A DNA stretch of 64,000 nt from CAWKAO01 sp963847665 (GCA_963847665.1 CAWKAO010000003.1:310001-374000), one strand, 5' to 3'. Positions 21,837 to 29,828 are shown, counted from the first letter of the stretch. Translations and numbers: made by a program. The notes: a model not told the origin generated them from the sequence alone.

Positions 21837-21864
21837 ATGATACAGAGAAAAAAAAATATGTCAA
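21837..21864 (-). promoter_or_regulatory. Promoter upstream of rpoB
   Basis: On the minus strand, TTGACA (21859-21864) and TATCAT (21837-21842) are 16 bases apart, about 150 bases before the rpoB ATG. The 335-base gap between rplL and rpoB otherwise holds the hairpin at 21931-21994 and long T/A tracts. An internal rpoBC promoter in this position is common in bacteria. Confidence 0.6.
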
Positions 21865-21930
21865 GTTTTTTTGAATATTTTTTCTTGAAAATTTTTCTTA
21901 TTTTTTTTGGATTTTCAAATAAAAATCAGA

Positions 21931-21994
21931 GCTGCAGCAAAAGTATAGAAGGTATTTGTGCCAAGATTTAAATACCGGTAATACAGGCTGCAGC
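21931..21994 (-). terminator. Hairpin between rplL and rpoB, possible attenuator
   Basis: An outer stem GCTGCAGC (21931-21938) with GCTGCAGC (21987-21994) encloses an inner stem GGTATTT (21951-21957) with AAATACC (21970-21976). On the transcribed strand it is followed by CTCTGATTTTTATTT. A partial terminator between rplL and rpoB is a classic device that lowers polymerase relative to ribosomal protein synthesis. The T-tract is not perfect, so termination would be partial. Confidence 0.45.
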
Positions 21995-22023
21995 ATCAGA
22001 TTTATTTAAAGTAAAAAATATGA

Positions 22024-22500
22024 TTATTTTATCTCTACTTCTGCACCGACTTCTTCAAGCTGTTTCTTTATGGTCTCTGATTCTTCCTTGGAGATCTTTT
22101 CTTTGACTGCCTGTGGAGCCCCGTCAACAAGGTCCTTTGCTTCTTTTAATCCAAGCCCGGTGATGGTCCTTACCACCCTTATGACCTGTATCTTCTGGGC
22201 ACCGACAGCTTTCAGGTTAACGGTAAATTCGGTCTGTTCTTCTTCTTCTGGCTGCCCCTCACCGGCGCCTCCACCTGCTGATGCGGCTGCCGAAGGGGCA
22301 GCGACCATAGCGGCTGCACTTACACCGAATTTTTCTTCAAGTGCTTTTACCAGATCAGCAACTTCGACCACACTCATATTTCCAATAGCAGCGATGATAT
22401 CTTCCTGGGATATTGACTTATTAGCTGCTTTTTCTTTTGATGGTTTTGCCACTTTTACTTCTTCTTTAGCCTCTTCTTTTTTTGCTTTTTCTTCTGCCAT
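22024..22500 (-). CDS. rplL: 50S ribosomal protein L7/L12 with charged N-terminal extension
   Basis: L7/L12 forms the ribosomal stalk that recruits translation GTPases. The N-terminal dimerisation domain (SVVEVADLVKALEEKFGVSA), Ala/Gly hinge and C-terminal domain (KIQVIRVVRTITGLGLKEAK) are all present. At 158 residues it is about 30 longer than usual, because of a Lys/Glu/Ala-rich N-terminus before SISQEDIIAAIG. The ATG has a GGAGG-type site upstream, so this start is favoured. Confidence 0.95.
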   Translation of the reverse strand: MAEEKAKKEEAKEEVKVAKPSKEKAANKSISQEDIIAAIGNMSVVEVADLVKALEEKFGVSAAAMVAAPSAAASAGGGAGEGQPEEEEQTEFTVNLKAVGAQKIQVIRVVRTITGLGLKEAKDLVDGAPQAVKEKISKEESETIKKQLEEVGAEVEIK

Positions 22501-22588
22501 TTTTTTCCTCCTTAAAATTTAAAACCTGTTTTTTTATTTATAATATTGATAATAATAATCTTTCTATGATCATCGAGCTTTTCCTGAT

Positions 22589-23122
22589 TTAAGCCTGGAC
22601 TCCGGTCTGCTCTTTCTGTTTTTTAATTGCGTCAAGTACTACCACAAGATTTCTCGGAACCCCGGACAATACTGTCACAAGTCCTGCCAGGGGATTTAAG
22701 AGTAAACCAAGAAGCTGTGCAATAAGTACTTCTTTTGAAGGTAATGAAGCAAGCCTGTTGATGCTTTCGGAATCATATAGTTTTCCATCTATGATCCCCG
22801 CTTTTATTTTGAATGTCTCGAAATTCCGGGCAAAACTTTTTGCAAGCTTGGCTGCTGCCGCGATATCTCTTGCGCTGATTATACTTGTGGGCCCGGTAAG
22901 GATCTCAGACAGGTCCAGATCACTGTATACCTGTCTTGCAGCAATAAGTGCAAGGGTATTTTTAATTATCTTTATTTTTGCTTCAATATCTGTAAGTTTA
23001 TTCCTCATATCATATGTATTTTCTGAATTCAATCCACTATGGTCTGTAAAAATGATATCAGTCTCTTCAGAAAAGATGCTTTTAATGTCCTCGACTTTTA
23101 TTTTTTTATCTTCTCTTACCAA
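22589..23122 (-). CDS. rplJ: 50S ribosomal protein L10
   Basis: L10 anchors the L7/L12 stalk and, in complex with it, represses its own operon. Family sequence: DIIFTDHSGLNSENTYDMRN and the C-terminal helix region. No ATG is available. The TTG at 23122 follows AAGGGGG and gives a typical N-terminus (VREDKKIKVEDIKS); an earlier TTG at 23140 has no ribosome site. The gene follows the L10 leader attenuator directly. Confidence 0.93.
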   Translation of the reverse strand: MVREDKKIKVEDIKSIFSEETDIIFTDHSGLNSENTYDMRNKLTDIEAKIKIIKNTLALIAARQVYSDLDLSEILTGPTSIISARDIAAAAKLAKSFARNFETFKIKAGIIDGKLYDSESINRLASLPSKEVLIAQLLGLLLNPLAGLVTVLSGVPRNLVVVLDAIKKQKEQTGVQA

Positions 23123-23146
23123 TTTCTCCCCCTTAAACAATATTTA

Positions 23147-23200
23147 AAATCTTTAAAAAAAAACCGGCCCCAGGATATAAAGAAATTTTATTGGGCCGAT
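23147..23200 (-). terminator. Rho-independent attenuator in the L10 leader
   Basis: On the minus strand, CGGCCC (23194-23199 region) pairs with GGGCCGG (23164-23170 region) across a 22-base loop, followed at once by about ten T. It ends roughly 25 bases before the rplJ start. The bases CCAGG..TATAA at the end of the L10-binding element can pair with TTATA..CCTGG in this hairpin, giving an antiterminator. Confidence 0.8.
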
Positions 23201-23225
23201 TTAAAATAAATCTGATTCTTTATAA

Positions 23226-23300
23226 ACCTGGACAGGTAATTAAGTTACGATTTAGTTAGTCTACGGATTCCCGTAACACCTGTTTTCTCTGGTCTCTTAT
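23226..23300 (-). promoter_or_regulatory. Ribosomal L10 leader (autoregulatory RNA)
   Basis: The minus-strand transcript reads CCAGAGAAAACAGGTGTTAC, then GGGAATCCG, and later CGTAACTTAATTACCTGTCC followed by AGG. ACAGGT pairs with ACCTGT and GTTACG with CGTAAC, with the conserved internal TTAAT bulge and the kink-turn-like flank of known L10 leaders. It lies between rplA and rplJ. Binding of L10(L12) should stabilise this element and release the downstream terminator. The fit to the known family is by eye. Confidence 0.8.
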
Positions 23301-23374
23301 TTATATTTATTATCTATAATAATTATAAGCTTCTCCAAGATATTATCATATATATTTATATATTGCATTTTAAT

Positions 23375-24082
23375 TTATGCAACAGCCTCTATTTCAGCAG
23401 GCTTTCCTGGATCTATTTTTAAACCAGGACCCATTGTCGATGCTAAATAGATTCCCTTGATATACCTGCCCTTTGCTGCAGAAGGTTTCGCTTTAGTTAT
23501 AGCTTCAGTAAATGCTGAATAGTTCTCAAGAAGCTTTTCTATTTCAAACGATATTCTTCCTATAGATGAGTGTACAACGCCATTTTTATCCGTCCTGTAT
23601 TCAAGCCTGCCTTTTTTTGAATCTGAGACAGCTTTTTCGATCTCCATGGTTACAGTACCGGATTTTGGATTAGGCATCAACTTCCTGGGTCCAAGTATCT
23701 TACCCAGCTTACCGACATGTTTCATCATATCGGGAGTCGTTATACAGACATCAAATTCCAGCCAGCCCCCGCTGACTTTTTCAACAAGTTCCTCTCCACC
23801 TACAAAGTCCGCGCCTGCATTCTGTGCTTCCGTAACTTTATCGCCAGTAGCAAACACTAAAACTACAGGTACTTTTCCCGTTCCGTGTGGAAGTACAATT
23901 GTACCCCTAACTATCTGGTCGGCTTTTCTTGGATCAACACCAAGATTTATGCTTATGTCAATTGACTCGTCAAACTTAGCATAATGATTATCCTTGATCC
24001 ATTTTAAAGCTTGATAAGGTGAAAACATTCCTTCTCTGCTTATATCTTTACTTATATTTATATAATTTTTTCCCCTGCTCAA
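23375..24082 (-). CDS. rplA: 50S ribosomal protein L1
   Basis: L1 forms the mobile stalk at the E-site and represses the L11 operon in many bacteria. Its sequence includes GADFVGGEELVEKVSGGWLE, LGPRKLMPNPKSGTVT and KGIYLASTMGPGLKID; 235 residues. Start is TTG after AAAGGG. Follows rplK by 46 bases. Confidence 0.96.
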   Translation of the reverse strand: MSRGKNYINISKDISREGMFSPYQALKWIKDNHYAKFDESIDISINLGVDPRKADQIVRGTIVLPHGTGKVPVVLVFATGDKVTEAQNAGADFVGGEELVEKVSGGWLEFDVCITTPDMMKHVGKLGKILGPRKLMPNPKSGTVTMEIEKAVSDSKKGRLEYRTDKNGVVHSSIGRISFEIEKLLENYSAFTEAITKAKPSAAKGRYIKGIYLASTMGPGLKIDPGKPAEIEAVA

Positions 24083-24128
24083 AGTAAAACCCTTTCGATT
24101 CCTCAGATATGACTTAATGTACCGCCAG

Positions 24129-24554
24129 TTATTTTACGATTTTGACACCCATGCTTTTTGCTGTGCCTTCGATTATCTTAACAGCATTTTCCAGTGTCCT
24201 GGCGTTAAGGTCCTCCATCTTTATTTTTGCAATTTTTTCAAGTTGTTCTTTTTTTATCTCTCCGACTTTTTCACGGTTAGGCTCTTTTGAACCCTTCTCA
24301 AGTTTTATCTCGCTTTTTATAAGAACTGCAGCAGGAGGCGTCTTGGTAATAAAAGTAAATGATCTATCCTGATATACAGTGATAATAACAGGTATTATCG
24401 TACCTGTATCTTTTGCTGTCTTTTCATTAAATGCTTTGCAGAACTCCATTATATTGACCCCGTGCTGGCCAAGAGCCGGTCCTACAGGAGGGGCAGGATT
24501 TGCCTGTCCTGCAGGTATCTGTAATTTTATCTGTGATAATATTTTTTTTGCCAT
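24129..24554 (-). CDS. rplK: 50S ribosomal protein L11
   Basis: L11 belongs to the GTPase-associated centre and is the thiostrepton target. KLQIPAGQANPAPPVGPALG and FTFITKTPPAAVLI are hallmarks; 141 residues, ATG start. A promoter lies about 130 bases upstream, just after nusG. Confidence 0.97.
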   Translation of the reverse strand: MAKKILSQIKLQIPAGQANPAPPVGPALGQHGVNIMEFCKAFNEKTAKDTGTIIPVIITVYQDRSFTFITKTPPAAVLIKSEIKLEKGSKEPNREKVGEIKKEQLEKIAKIKMEDLNARTLENAVKIIEGTAKSMGVKIVK

Positions 24555-24681
24555 TCTTTACCTCGATTATAGAGATCTGTTTTTTTAGATCTATCTATTT
24601 AAATATTCTCTACGGTTATTATATTATTTTTTAATTAACTATCTTCTTTATTTTAAGGTCAACCGCTAACGTGACTGGATA

Positions 24682-24709
24682 ATTATACATTTAAAAGAAT
24701 TTTTTTCAA
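24682..24709 (-). promoter_or_regulatory. Promoter for rplK-rplA
   Basis: On the minus strand TTGAAA (24704-24709) and a perfect TATAAT (24682-24687) are 16 bases apart, directly after the nusG stop at 24712. A leader of about 120 bases follows; it contains AGATCT repeated around an A-tract (small hairpin near 24575-24596). Confidence 0.6.
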
Positions 24710-24711
24710 CA

Positions 24712-25237
24712 TTAAATTTTTGCAACCTGGTCAAAATTAAGTTCTACAGGAGTCTGGCGGCCAAATATGTTTACAAAGACTTTTAATTTCCCCTGATCGA
24801 TGTTTATCTCGCTGATTGTACCATCAAAATTACTGAAGGGGCCCGTTGTGACCTTTATAGGCATGCCGATCTCAAAATCAGTTTTTGGTTTGGGTTTCTC
24901 CGAGATCTTCCCTCTTCATTATCCTTGAGACCTCTTTGTCACCCAGTGGAGTCGGTTTATCTCCACTTCCGACAAATCCTGTAACACCGGGTGTGTTTCT
25001 GACCACATACCATGAATCATCATCAAGAAACATCTTGACTATCAAATAACCCGGGAACACCTTTTTAGAGGATATCTGTTTTTTACCCCCAGTTATTTCC
25101 ATGATATCTTCTGTCGGGATATAGATATCAAATATCTTATCCTCCATATTCATGGATTCTATCCTGTGCTCCAGATTTGTTTTTACTTTGTTTTCATACC
25201 CTGCGTAGGAATGAATGACATACCACCTTGGTCTCAT
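24712..25237 (-). CDS. nusG: Transcription termination/antitermination factor NusG (one frameshift)
   Basis: NusG binds RNA polymerase and couples it to Rho or to the ribosome. The NGN domain (RPRWYVIHSYAGYENKVKTN, KVFPGYLIVKMFLDDDSWYV, RNTPGVTGFVGS) is intact. The KOW domain follows in another frame from about 24890: DFEIGMPIKVTTGPFSNFDG and ending DQVAKI. One base out of register near 24890 explains it. The ATG at 25237 (MRPRW) is preferred over an upstream TTG-type start. It is 16 bases after secE. Confidence 0.93.
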
Positions 25238-25253
25238 CAATAACCACCGTGTA

Positions 25254-25568
25254 CTAGATACTTGCAAGAAAATCTATCAATTGAATGAACAGGAAGTCAA
25301 AAAGCCCAAGGATCAATGCAAAGAATATCAGGGTAACTAAGACGACAACAGTATAAGTAAGAAGTGCTTTTCTTGTCGGCCAGGTGACTCTTTTTAACTC
25401 ATGGACAACATCCCTGAAAAATTTGACTATCTTTCCCGGAAGAGCTTTAAAGAATTGTTTCCAGTTGATCTTCTTTTTTGGAGGAGCAACGGGTGCTTTT
25501 CTGTCCTTCATTGCTCTTTCCATTATCGCTTTTTGCCTGTATTTAATTGGAACTTTCTTTTTTGCCAT
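25254..25568 (-). CDS. secE: Preprotein translocase subunit SecE
   Basis: SecE clamps the SecY channel. It has one membrane segment near the C-terminus (YTVVVLVTLIFFALILGLF) preceded by the conserved amphipathic region VVHELKRVTWPTRKALL. The first about 40 residues are basic. At 104 residues it is the short single-span form. Neighbours nusG and tRNA-Trp fit the standard order. Confidence 0.95.
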   Translation of the reverse strand: MAKKKVPIKYRQKAIMERAMKDRKAPVAPPKKKINWKQFFKALPGKIVKFFRDVVHELKRVTWPTRKALLTYTVVVLVTLIFFALILGLFDFLFIQLIDFLASI

Positions 25569-25651
25569 TATATTTTCTCTTTAATAAAGTTTATTTCTAA
25601 CAGATCATTTTTTTATATTTTTATATGAAATAATTGAAATAACCAAAGAAC

Positions 25652-25727
25652 TGGCAGGGCTGGAGGGATTCGAACCCCCAACACCCGGTTTTGGAGACCG
25701 GTGCTCTACCGTTGGAGCTACAGCCCT
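25652..25727 (-). tRNA. tRNA-Trp (anticodon CCA)
   Basis: The minus-strand cloverleaf begins AGGGCTGTAGCTC and ends CAGCCCTG with an encoded CCA. The anticodon loop CTCCAAA carries CCA, flanked by the stem ACCGGT/ACCGGG. The T-arm has GGTTCGAATCC. Located between rpmG and secE. Confidence 0.97.
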
Positions 25728-25743
25728 ACAAGCCTTTCGGCGC

Positions 25744-25892
25744 TTATTGGTCTCCTTGTGGCCTGTATGCTTTTTGCACCATTTACAATATTTCTTTATC
25801 TCAACTTTTTCAGGATCGTTCTTTTTATTTTTTACACTTGTATAATTTCTTCTTTTGCACTCTTCACAAGCTAAAGTAATTGTCTGTCTCAA
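25744..25892 (-). CDS. rpmG: 50S ribosomal protein L33 (stop codon probably lost to a one-base slip)
   Basis: L33 with two zinc-binding C-x2-C pairs (CEECKRRNY and CKWCKKHTGH). As written the frame does not stop after HTGHKETN; it runs on through tRNA-Trp to 25605. In the neighbouring frame TAA occurs at 25744-25746, giving a 49-residue protein of normal length, so one missing base near 25750 is likely. The alternative is a genuine overlap with the tRNA gene. Confidence 0.85.
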
Positions 25893-26024
25893 AATGAATA
25901 CTCCGTTATCGTTTACTATTTAAAGGCAAGCTAATTGTTAGCACTATATGAAAGTGCAATATCAGATAAGCTATCATCTATATTCAATAGTTGTCAATAT
26001 TTATTTACCCTATATACTCAATAA

Positions 26025-27227
26025 TTAGCTATTGACACTTCCTGCACCTATTGTCCTTCCGCCTTCACGTATAGCAAACCTCAGTCCTTCTTCCATGGCT
26101 ATCGGGGCTATAAGCTTTATCTTCTATATCTGTATTGTCACCAGGCATTACCATCTCTACGCCTTCAGGAAGTGCCATGTCTCCTGTCACATCTGTTGTC
26201 CTGAAGTAAAACTGTGGACTGTATCCGTTAAAGAAAGGCGTATGCCTTCCGCCTTCTTCTTTGGAGAGTACGTATACTCTTGCCTTAAAGTGTGAGTGGG
26301 GGGTTATTGAACCTGGTTTTGCTATTACCTGTCCTCTCTCTACCTCGTCCTTGTGGTACCCTCTTAGGAGCAGCCCTACGTTGTCTCCTGCACACCTTCG
26401 TCAAGAAGTTTTCTGAACATCTCAACACCTGTTACTACTGTCTTTGTCCTTTGGGGTGTATTCCCACTATCTCTACTGTCTCCCGTACCTTTACCATTGC
26501 CTCTTTCTATCCTTCCTGTTACAACTGTGCCTCTTCCGGTTATTGAGAAGATGTCTTCTATAGGCATAAGGAATGGTTTGTCTACGTCACGCTTTCGGTG
26601 TAGGTATGTATGAGTCTACTGCTTCCATGAGCTCAAGGATAGGGCTTGCATGATCGCGCATTCTGTCTTGCGTGCAGCCGCATTCCATCGCTTTTAGTGC
26701 TGAGCCCTTTACTATCGGTATATCGTCTCCGGGGAATTCATATTCAGTTAAAAGGTCCCTTACTTCCATCTCTACAAGCTCTATTAGCTCAGGATCGTCT
26801 ACCATGTCTACCTTGTTTAGGAATACTACTATATAGGGCACTCCTACCTGACGTGCAAGAAGTATGTGCTCTCTTGTCTGGGGCATGGGGCCGTCTGCTG
26901 CGATTACTACAAGTATTGCTCCGTCCATCTGTGCTGCACCTGTTATCATGTTCTTTACATAGTCTGCATGGCCGGGGCAGTCTACGTGTGCATAGTGACG
27001 GTTGTCTGTCTCATACTCTACGTGGGCGATGGCTATTGTTATGCCTCTTTCCCTTTCTTCCGGGGCATTGTCTATGGAATCAAAGCTTCGTGTCTTCCAC
27101 GTTGTGGCCCATATGACTTTCAAGCACATGTTATAGCTGAGGTAAGGGTTGTCTTTCCATGGTCAACATGACCTATGGTACCAATGTTTATATGCGGCTT
27201 GGTTCTTTCAAATTTTTCCTTAGCCAT
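26025..27227 (-). CDS. tuf: Elongation factor Tu, copy 2 (many frameshifts)
   Basis: Second EF-Tu gene, in the tufB position between the tRNA cluster and secE. It starts MAKEKFERTKPHINIGTIGH. A clean central segment (26587-27129) covers DCPGHADYVKNM, NKVDMVDD and AMECGCTQDRMRDHA. Breaks occur near 27130-27090 (several), 26590, 26450, 26390, 26340 and at the C-terminus, where AATAGCTAATTATTGAG has two more bases than copy 1. It is nearly identical to copy 1 apart from the indels and third-position changes. Confidence 0.88.
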
Positions 27228-27284
27228 ATTTTTTATCCTTTCTTAAAATGATTGTGTATTTTAAACTATTTCAATTGTCTGAAC

Positions 27285-27361
27285 TGGTAGCGGTGATTGG
27301 ATTCGAACCAATGACCGCACGGGTATGAACCGTGTGCTCTGACCATCTGAGCTACACCGCC
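27285..27361 (-). tRNA. tRNA-Met (anticodon CAT, elongator type)
   Basis: The minus-strand cloverleaf begins GGCGGTGTAGCTCAG and ends CACCGCTA plus encoded CCA. The anticodon loop TTCATAC carries CAT. The anticodon stem CACGG/CCGTG lacks the three G-C pairs of initiator tRNA, so it is elongator Met or, less likely, tRNA-Ile2 with modified CAT. Confidence 0.93.
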
Positions 27362-27392
27362 AGTGCAAACATATATTTTACAATAAATTTGC

Positions 27393-27421
27393 ATTCTATA
27401 AAAGACAATATACCATGTCAA
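27393..27421 (-). promoter_or_regulatory. Promoter for tRNA-Met and tuf copy 2
   Basis: On the minus strand TTGACA (27416-27421) and TAGAAT (27393-27398) are 17 bases apart, 32 bases before the tRNA-Met 5' end. A near-consensus promoter for a highly expressed transcript. Confidence 0.75.
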
Positions 27422-27504
27422 TATAGCAAAATCAGGCTTTTTAATTATAATTAAATCAGGTTACTGATCAATTTCTGGTTTTATTATATAAAAGAGAGGA
27501 AAAA

Positions 27505-28515
27505 ATGGCAGACTTGAGCACAACTTATTCAGGGATACAATTAAAAAACCCTATCATAGCAGGAGCTTCTAATTTGACAAGAGGCATCGACAGCATAAAA
27601 AAAATCCAGCAGGCCGGAGCAGCAGCAGTGGTCTTCAAGTCGCTTTTTGAAGAGCAGATCCAGCTTGAAAGGCTCCAGCTAAAAGAAAAAACAGAGGAAT
27701 ATGATGATATCAATGCAGAGATGACCGATGTTTTTCCGAATGTGGAGCATTCCGGCCCGGGGGCACACCTTCACCTGCTTGAAAAGACCAGAGAAGCCAT
27801 ATCGATACCACTTATTGCCAGCATCAATGCCCGGGCAGAAGGGACATGGATAGAATATGCAAGAAAAATAGAAAATACCGGTGTTGATGCTATTGAGTTG
27901 AACCTCTACTTCTCCCCCACCCAGGATAGCAAGGATTGCTCTTCTATACAAAATTCACAATATCAAATATTAACAGAGATCAAAAAGGCAGTTTCCATAC
28001 CGGTCAGCGTAAAACTTAGTTATTTTTATTCCAATCCTTTTGAAGTCATAAAAAAAATGGACGACATCGGTATCAACGGATTCGTGCTTTTCAACAGGCT
28101 TTTTGAACCGGAGATAGACCCTGAAAAGATCCAGTATTCCAATCCTTTCAATTTGAGTAATAATAATGACAGCAGGCTTCCCTTAAGATTTACTGCTCTC
28201 CTGTCAGGAAATATAGAGGCAGACATATGTACAAGCACCGGGATATTTGATGGATATGATGTAATCAAGATGATTCTTGCAGGTGCCTCCTGTATTCAAT
28301 GTGTCAGCACACTTTATAAAAATGGTATCTCACAGATCAGTAAGATGCTGTCAGAAATAACGGAATGGACTAATAAAAAAAATTATAAGTCTCTAAATGA
28401 TTTTAAAGGAAAACTTTCAAAGCAGAATATCAGAGACCCTTTCATGTTTGGTAGAAATCAATATATTGATATCCTCTTGAATAAAGAACCTATAATAATA
28501 GAAAGAAAAATGTAA
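27505..28515 (+). CDS. Dihydroorotate dehydrogenase-like flavoprotein
   Basis: A 336-residue class 1 DHOD-like TIM barrel. Visible family parts: LKNPIIAGASNLTRG (N-terminal strand with substrate Asn), LIASINARAEGTW, DAIELNLYF, VSIPVSVKLSYFY and FVLFNRL, then a late glycine-poor phosphate region. In true PyrD the catalytic base follows an NxSCPN motif; here NLYFSPTQDSKDC replaces it, so it is probably not the pyrimidine enzyme. Such proteins often occur beside anaerobic redox genes. ATG after GAGAGG. Its stop TAA abuts the next ATG, indicating a two-gene operon. It runs opposite to the surrounding tRNA and tuf genes. Confidence 0.8.
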   Translation: MADLSTTYSGIQLKNPIIAGASNLTRGIDSIKKIQQAGAAAVVFKSLFEEQIQLERLQLKEKTEEYDDINAEMTDVFPNVEHSGPGAHLHLLEKTREAISIPLIASINARAEGTWIEYARKIENTGVDAIELNLYFSPTQDSKDCSSIQNSQYQILTEIKKAVSIPVSVKLSYFYSNPFEVIKKMDDIGINGFVLFNRLFEPEIDPEKIQYSNPFNLSNNNDSRLPLRFTALLSGNIEADICTSTGIFDGYDVIKMILAGASCIQCVSTLYKNGISQISKMLSEITEWTNKKNYKSLNDFKGKLSKQNIRDPFMFGRNQYIDILLNKEPIIIERKM

Positions 28516-29733
28516 ATGATATCCCGGGAAAGAGTTTTAAAAGCTCTTGATCATAAAGAAACTGATAAAATACCTCTGGACCTTGGTTCAACAGAATCAA
28601 GCGGCATAACATGGAAACCTTATTATCAGTTTAAAAAACACTACGGGGTTATAAGTGATATTGATATCTTCGATATGTCACAATTGATCTGCAAAGTAGA
28701 TCTTAAAATACTTGAATATATAGGTGCGGACGCGATACCTCTTATAATTGAACCGAGGAACTGGAAAACCTGGCAATTCGAAAAAGATATAGATGTAAAG
28801 ATCCCTGATAAAGTTGTATTAAAGAAACTTGATAACGGGGACATCATCCAGATGGACAGCGGAGGCAGGATCGCCATTGCAAGACTTGCTTCGAAAGGCA
28901 ATTACTTCGATACAATTTATCATCCACTAGCAGATTTAAAAAATATTTCAGATTTAATTTCTGCAAGAAAGTGGTTTGAGTCTTTTGACCTGCCTTATTA
29001 TTGTGATGAGAGCCTGGATGAGCTAAAGACAAGGGCACAAAAACTTCATGACGAGACAGGATATGCTGTTGTCGGAAATCTCTGGGTGCATGTGCTTGCT
29101 GCCGGGCAACAACTTAGAGGTTTTGAACAGTTTATGTGTGATCTTATTAGCAATAAGCCTCTGGCTAAAGGGATACTTACTGAACAGATGGAATCATACT
29201 TCCCAAGAGTGGAAAAATACATCGATTCCGTGGGCAAATACCTTGATGTTATCCAGGTAAACGATGACTTAGGCACCCAAAACGGTCCGCAGCTTGCACC
29301 TGACCTTTACAGGGAGATGATAAAACCATTCCATAAAAAACTCTGGGGATATATCAAGCAAAAAAGCAATAAACCGCTTCTTTTGCACTCCTGTGGTTCT
29401 ATATATAAACTCTTACCAGATATTATCGACTGCGGGATAGATGCCATAAACCCTGTCCAGGTTACTGCGAGGGACATGGACACTCATAGATTGAAAAGAG
29501 AATTTGGAAAACACCTGACTTTCTGGGGTGGGGGTTGCGATTCACAAAAGATCCTTCCTTTTGGGTCGTCGGAAGATGTAAGGCATGAAGTCAAAAAAAG
29601 GGTAGATGACCTCAGGGTAGGCGGAGGTTTTGTTTTCTGTCAGGTTCATAATATACAACCTGACGTACCTCTTGAAAATATCCTGGCAATGTATGATGAA
29701 TTAAGGATCATAAATGGAGAGAGCTTTAACTGA
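28516..29733 (+). CDS. Uroporphyrinogen decarboxylase-family protein, probable corrinoid-dependent methyltransferase
   Basis: A 405-residue URO-D fold protein. It has LLHSCGSIYKLLPDI with H291-x-C293 and a later C341 in GGGCDSQK, the H-x-C ... C zinc site of the MtaA/MtbA-type methyltransferases that true HemE lacks. This suggests transfer of a methyl group to or from a corrinoid protein; the substrate is unknown. Its start codon touches the stop of the DHOD-like gene. A corrinoid protein is encoded 31 kb away (60203-60832). Confidence 0.8.
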   Translation: MISRERVLKALDHKETDKIPLDLGSTESSGITWKPYYQFKKHYGVISDIDIFDMSQLICKVDLKILEYIGADAIPLIIEPRNWKTWQFEKDIDVKIPDKVVLKKLDNGDIIQMDSGGRIAIARLASKGNYFDTIYHPLADLKNISDLISARKWFESFDLPYYCDESLDELKTRAQKLHDETGYAVVGNLWVHVLAAGQQLRGFEQFMCDLISNKPLAKGILTEQMESYFPRVEKYIDSVGKYLDVIQVNDDLGTQNGPQLAPDLYREMIKPFHKKLWGYIKQKSNKPLLLHSCGSIYKLLPDIIDCGIDAINPVQVTARDMDTHRLKREFGKHLTFWGGGCDSQKILPFGSSEDVRHEVKKRVDDLRVGGGFVFCQVHNIQPDVPLENILAMYDELRIINGESFN

Positions 29734-29752
29734 CCAGTTCTACCATTTATAC

Positions 29753-29828
29753 TGGAGCCCGCAACCAGAATTGAACTGGTGACCTTTTCCTTACCAAGGA
29801 AACGCTCTTCCAACTGAGCTATACGGGC
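29753..29828 (-). tRNA. tRNA-Thr (anticodon GGT)
   Basis: The minus-strand cloverleaf starts GCCCGTATAGCTCAG and ends TGCGGGCT plus encoded CCA. The anticodon loop TTGGTAA carries GGT with stem TTTCC/GGAAA. Confidence 0.96.

Noticed and set aside
21840..21920. Poly-T/A tracts before rpoB as a simple repeat
   Set aside because: Just AT-rich intergenic sequence; the promoter and hairpin explain the relevant parts.
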